Origin: a bacterium
GTDB lineage: Bacteria; Verrucomicrobiota; Verrucomicrobiia; Limisphaerales; RI-55
Assembly (NCBI GenBank): GCA_016124235.1
Contig: WGOC01000016.1
Span: 1-45,678 of the forward strand
Direction of reading: 5' to 3'
Length of the DNA: 45,678 nt
Position numbers and translations under genes: made by a program. The notes below the pieces were generated by a model. The model had not been told where the DNA came from and did no database searches. It saw nothing but the letters and a program-made list of their open reading frames with translations. Shown here piece by piece: positions 43,344 through 45,678 of the stretch (position 1 is the stretch's first letter; every line of letters starts with the position of its first letter).

Positions 43344-43690
43344 TTAAGCGCCAGATTATGGATCGAACTGAGGCGTGGCGAGAGCGCAGTGAATTCATTG
43401 GCCAGTTTAGTTCGATACTGTTTCCAATTGGGAACGAACACCTCGCTTCCATCCAAAATTCGGCCGGCGAGAATCCAAATTGCACGAAATCAATCGTCGC
43501 GAATCAGTTCAGACAATTTTGTGGCTTCAAGCACAAGAATACCGACCGGGAATTGGACTCGAATGTTGAACGGGCGAATTACTGCAAATCAGTCTGAGGA
43601 CGTAGAACTCAGACTTTAAGAGTGGCAAAGATTTGGCAAGGATGGTGACCTTTGGAATCGATCATTTCCGTCAACAAACCCTTGTAGATT
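43344..43690. other. Non-coding region between kinase gene and tRNA remnant
   Basis: No supported gene lies here. A hairpin at 43591-43615 (AGTCTGAG/CTCAGACT, 9-nt loop) could be the old terminator of the leftward tRNA gene, about 80 nt beyond its 3' end, but its U-tract is poor on the minus strand. Confidence 0.45.
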
Positions 43691-43693
43691 GGC

Positions 43694-43738
43694 TGGTACG
43701 CCGGGAGGGACTCGAACCCCCAACCTTCTGATCCGAAG
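43694..43738 (-). pseudogene. 3' half of tRNA-Arg(TCG), attachment-site remnant
   Basis: Read leftwards this is anticodon loop CTTCGGA (anticodon TCG), 3' anticodon stem TCAGA, AGGTT variable region, T-arm GGGGG-TTCGAGT-CCCTC, acceptor strand CCGGCGT, discriminator A and encoded CCA. The 5' side of the anticodon stem should be TCTGA but is ACGGA, and no D-arm or 5' acceptor strand follows. This is a tRNA 3' half left by site-specific integration, with the chromosome on the left and the element on the right. An intact copy is expected at the other end of the element. Confidence 0.8.
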
Positions 43739-43765
43739 TCCGTTTTTTATATCCACCTTATTCAA

Positions 43766-43799
43766 CCTCAATTTTCCCGAAGTAAGCTCACCTCAATTT
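43766..43799. repeat. Short direct repeats beside the tRNA remnant
   Basis: CCTCAATTT occurs at 43766-43774 and again at 43791-43799, 25 bp apart, each followed shortly by a CCCGAA-containing stretch. Short direct repeats next to an attachment core can be arm-type integrase sites, but two copies are weak evidence. Confidence 0.25.
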
Positions 43800-44013
43800 C
43801 ACCCCCGAAAACATTGGAGATTTAGACTGTTCTACCATTAGGGATTCTAAAATAACTTTCCAGTGATTTTCTATAACGGAGGCAAAATATAATATACGGG
43901 CGACTTCATTTGTCAGGTTTTGTCCGGAGTTCGGGAAGAATTCCGGAAAGCAGAAGATTTGGTTTCCATGTAGTGATTACGTCCCTAAATCTCAAACCAT
44001 TCAACACTAGAGT

Positions 44014-44067
44014 AATTCTAGGACTAGAATTTGATTAACCTTGACTTTGAAAAATTCCTGCTACAAT
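44014..44067 (+). promoter_or_regulatory. Promoter and palindrome upstream of the first island gene
   Basis: TTGACT (44041-44046) and TACAAT (44062-44067) match -35 and -10 consensus at five of six bases each, but with a short 15-bp spacer. Just upstream AATTCTAG-GA-CTAGAATT (44014-44031) is a perfect 8-2-8 dyad and a candidate operator. The implied start, about 44074, is only 6 nt from ATG 44080. Confidence 0.45.
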
Positions 44068-44079
44068 GGGGGGCAAATT

Positions 44080-44370
44080 ATGAATGAACAAATTGAAATA
44101 ACATGGAAGTCTGACCTTAGTTATCAAACGAAAGGACACACCGAAACTTTAGAGAACGGCGACTTGGACATTTTTGACGAGAACAATAACCGAATTGGAA
44201 AGTATCATCTTAAAAAGAACATTACGACAGATTGGCAAAATAATGAATTTGGAAAAGGTGCCTGTTGTACTGCCCTAATTCTTGCGCATCATTTGAAAAT
44301 AAATTCTACAAAATTAACGGACATAAAAAATCAAATTGAATTCCACGAAGATAATCCACTCTGTCCGTAA
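44080..44370 (+). CDS. Small hypothetical protein of the AT-rich island
   Basis: I do not recognise this 96-residue, soluble, acidic protein. It begins MNEQIEITWKSDLSYQTKG, has a beta-hairpin-like DLDIFDENNNRIGKYHLKK, then a helical GACCTALILAHHLKI with two adjacent Cys, and ends in EFHEDNPLCP. ATG 44080 follows a G-rich tract (GGGGGG, 44068-44073) that may act as a Shine-Dalgarno; the frame is open upstream to a TTG at 44041. AT-rich codon use differs strongly from the chromosome to the left, in line with acquisition on the island. Confidence 0.6.
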   Translation: MNEQIEITWKSDLSYQTKGHTETLENGDLDIFDENNNRIGKYHLKKNITTDWQNNEFGKGACCTALILAHHLKINSTKLTDIKNQIEFHEDNPLCP

Positions 44371-44588
44371 TTTTAGGTTTCGTGGTTCTGGACAGTGACT
44401 TTTTCTAAACTGTAAACTTTGGGCCGGGTCGTTTTACTATCGGACTTTATTTTTTGCGTTCCAAATAATGCTCCTATTTTTCCCGATTCCCATAGTAGTG
44501 TTTTTCTCTGTTCAGGTGGTCATTCAAAAAAATCCGGGAAAAATTTTTTCTCGATGAGAACCATGATTGAAAATCAATTTTAAGAACC
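44371..44588. other. AT-rich spacer in the island
   Basis: 218 bases with no supported gene. It is rich in A- and T-runs; an A-run/T-run pair (about 44526-44548) could form a weak hairpin. I see no clear promoter for the following gene. Confidence 0.4.
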
Positions 44589-45407
44589 ATGAAGAATCGA
44601 ATCGTCTCGGAACGTGTCGCAACCACATCGAAAACAAAGATGATCCCCGTTTTCGATCGATGGATGAAAAAACTGGCAGAAGTTCATCAGACATATATCG
44701 ATCGTGATAAGGGGCAAGGTGATTCCCCGTATTACTATTTTGAAAGATCGCAAACGGGTTTTCTAGCAACTGCAATCTGGTTGCTTGGTGGCACGGCATT
44801 GGAGGAATACAGCACGTACAAAATCAAAGACGAAAAGAGATTTAGTGGAAGGTCGGATTTGTACATAAACCAAGGCGATGTTCGCTTTGAATGCGAAATC
44901 AAATACCTCGATATTTGCTTGAATGGTTCAGTGCCGAAATACTGCCAACGGTTCAAAGACAAACTCGACGAAGTAATTGAGGACGTTGACCGATTGGAAG
45001 GAAGGGAAGGACTTGCAATTTGCTTTGGACGATCTTCGTTCAGAAACATGCAACCCGATGAACTCAGGAATTCGTTGAAAGACTGGCAGAGAGCACTAAA
45101 CAAGAAGTTGGACTATTCTGCCCTGTATTGGGTGGGATTCGAAAACCCGGAGCATTCGATTGGCGAGGAATGGAAGCATCCGGGGATCTGGATTGCGATC
45201 AAGGAAGTTAAACCGAAAAAGAGAACTCCACTGAGTGAAGCAAGAAACTCAGTGGAGTTTTTAGCACTCGCAAAATCACAAGACGAGTGCTCATGCCATA
45301 CTTCTATTTGTAGTATTAATGTGGTTTCGGAAGTGTTGACTCACCGTGACCACGAAAATAAATATCAAGTGGATTCAGTTTCGAGACGGAAACATTGCTT
45401 CAAGTAA
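44589..45407 (+). CDS. Hypothetical protein with a possible PD-(D/E)xK nuclease motif
   Basis: The 272-residue soluble protein is not recognised as a named family. The segment GRSDLYI, about 11 residues, then ECEIKYLDI fits the D...ExK core of PD-(D/E)xK nucleases, with the preceding helix (FLATAIWLLGGTALEEY) supplying a possible acidic residue. Such folds are common in restriction and defence proteins on islands. Helical segments rich in Lys/Glu/Arg follow. The last ~50 residues, after IAIKEVKPKKRT, look unlike the rest. A terminator hairpin (45224-45262) lies inside that part of the frame, so the natural C-terminus may be shorter or the gene may have been joined to foreign sequence. It also overlaps the convergent gene by 33 bp. 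Confidence 0.62.
   Translation: MKNRIVSERVATTSKTKMIPVFDRWMKKLAEVHQTYIDRDKGQGDSPYYYFERSQTGFLATAIWLLGGTALEEYSTYKIKDEKRFSGRSDLYINQGDVRFECEIKYLDICLNGSVPKYCQRFKDKLDEVIEDVDRLEGREGLAICFGRSSFRNMQPDELRNSLKDWQRALNKKLDYSALYWVGFENPEHSIGEEWKHPGIWIAIKEVKPKKRTPLSEARNSVEFLALAKSQDECSCHTSICSINVVSEVLTHRDHENKYQVDSVSRRKHCFK
45224..45262 (+). terminator. Intrinsic terminator hairpin inside a reading frame
   Basis: AACTCCACTGAGT (45224-45236) and ACTCAGTGGAGTT (45247-45259) form a perfect 13-bp stem with a 10-nt loop, followed by TTTTT (45258-45262). This is a textbook rho-independent terminator for rightward transcription, yet it falls about 145 bp before the stop of the 44589-45407 frame. Confidence 0.8.
45263..45291. 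repeat. Second hairpin directly after the terminator
   Basis: AGCACTCG (45263-45270) and CGAGTGCT (45284-45291) form a perfect 8-bp inverted repeat with a 13-nt loop, immediately following the terminator. It may be part of a double terminator or a recombination-type structure. Confidence 0.5.
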
Positions 45408-45587
45408 TCTCGACAACTGTTCATCTGAGATTGCCTCACACGGTTCAGCAACATTCTTTCTTTCCGGCAACTCTTTTGCCGCACAAACCTTGCACTTGCT
45501 TTGTCTCCGTATTGCTCGTGCATGAGCGGCAAGTGTATTGTACCAACGGTCTGCACCGCATTGTGGGCACTTCAAATTGAATTGCAT
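45375..45587 (-). CDS. Small zinc-ribbon protein
   Basis: The 70-residue protein has two Cys pairs, CPQCG near the N-terminus and CKVC about 25 residues later, the spacing of a small zinc ribbon. Between them is a basic AAHARAIRRQSK segment, and an acidic helix follows (ISDEQLSRLLEAMF). It resembles small DNA- or protein-binding Zn proteins of phages and islands; a specific family is not recognised. ATG 45587 is supported by a good Shine-Dalgarno (GGAGG, 9 nt upstream). The Shine-Dalgarno overlaps the end of the upstream partial gene, whose stop is 1 nt away. Confidence 0.65.
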   Translation of the reverse strand: MQFNLKCPQCGADRWYNTLAAHARAIRRQSKCKVCAAKELPERKNVAEPCEAISDEQLSRLLEAMFPSRN

Positions 45588-45588
45588 G

Positions 45589-45678
45589 TTATTTAACCTC
45601 CAATTGTTTGCTTAATTCGTTCTCTATAAGGAAGATTTTTTCGGAAACACTTTTAACAGAGTTCCAATCGGTCGAAAG
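45589..45678 (-). CDS. C-terminal fragment of an unidentified protein
   Basis: An open frame enters from the right edge and ends at TAA 45591-45589. The last 29 residues are LSTDWNSVKSVSEKIF, then LIENELSKQLEVK. This is a helical, Lys/Glu/Ser-rich tail with normal protein-like composition. It ends one base before ATG 45587 of the zinc-ribbon gene and contains that gene's Shine-Dalgarno, so the two are probably an operon. Too little is visible for a function. Confidence 0.55.
   Translation of the reverse strand, partial: LSTDWNSVKSVSEKIFLIENELSKQLEVK

Noticed and set aside
43812..43840. Second tRNA-like segment on the minus strand (TAATGGTAGAACAG, CTCCA)
   Set aside because: It looks like a D-arm and a CCA anticodon loop, but the D-stem and anticodon stem do not pair properly and no T-arm follows at the right place.
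43738..43860. Group I intron interrupting tRNA-Arg, with the 5' half further right
   Set aside because: No matching 5' half (D-arm plus acceptor strand ACGCCGG) is seen to the right in the window and no intron core was recognised; integration into the tRNA gene explains the boundary better.

Overview
This is a GC-rich chromosomal window from a Gram-negative bacterium, ending on the right in a short AT-rich island. The gene content suggests a member of the Verrucomicrobiota (Pedosphaera/Limisphaera-like). It has a prepilin-type protein with an AFTLVELL leader and a late DGHA motif, a heme domain fused to a soluble glucose dehydrogenase domain, Tat-exported sugar-active proteins, large secreted Ig/beta-solenoid proteins, and mostly weak or absent Shine-Dalgarno sites. 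This placement is inferred; no rRNA or other marker gene is present.

1-5.1 kb, minus strand: a denitrification locus. In transcription order it encodes a DUF59 protein, an NnrS-like membrane protein, copper nitrite reductase NirK fused to cytochrome c, NirV, a SCO-type copper chaperone, a DUF2249 protein and the start of a Crp/Fnr regulator. A perfect TTGAC-N4-GTCAA dyad upstream is the expected binding site for such a regulator. 5.5-7.0 kb: a divergent CsoR/RcnR-type repressor and an RcnA-like metal exporter share a G-rich operator. 7.2-12.0 kb: redox and envelope genes (a nine-heme cytochrome, two PepSY-type membrane proteins, a lipoprotein cytochrome and an outer-membrane protein). 12.3-13.8 kb: an ArsR regulator and a PiT phosphate transporter. 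14.2-19.7 kb: a three-gene operon of exported sugar-active proteins with a LacI-like palindrome upstream.

20.2-43.3 kb, all minus strand, is the most interesting part. A CHASE2 hybrid histidine kinase and an NtrC-type (GAFTGA-containing) regulator sit above a set of surface genes: an Ig/PPC secreted protein, a repeat-containing secreted protein, a FecR-TPR-beta-barrel fusion, and an eight-gene operon. That operon encodes a beta-solenoid protein, three glycosyltransferases, an ABC transporter, a tandem-duplicated APH-like kinase, a prepilin-like protein and a small exported protein. Three of the transcription units have good -24/-12 (sigma-54) promoters. Each also carries a related TGTTCC-N6-GGAACA-like dyad 105-115 bp upstream of the predicted start. 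The spacing is identical for two and about one helical turn longer for the third. I read this as a sigma-54 regulon building a glycosylated or glycolipid-bearing surface structure. Its logic resembles the PrsK/PrsR control of PEP-CTERM exopolysaccharide loci, but no exosortase or PEP-CTERM motif is visible here.

43.7-45.7 kb: the 3' half of a tRNA-Arg (anticodon TCG) ends abruptly in the anticodon stem. Beyond it the DNA becomes AT-rich, with good Shine-Dalgarno sites and unfamiliar small genes. This is the expected left boundary of an element integrated in a tRNA gene; the intact tRNA would lie to the right of the window.
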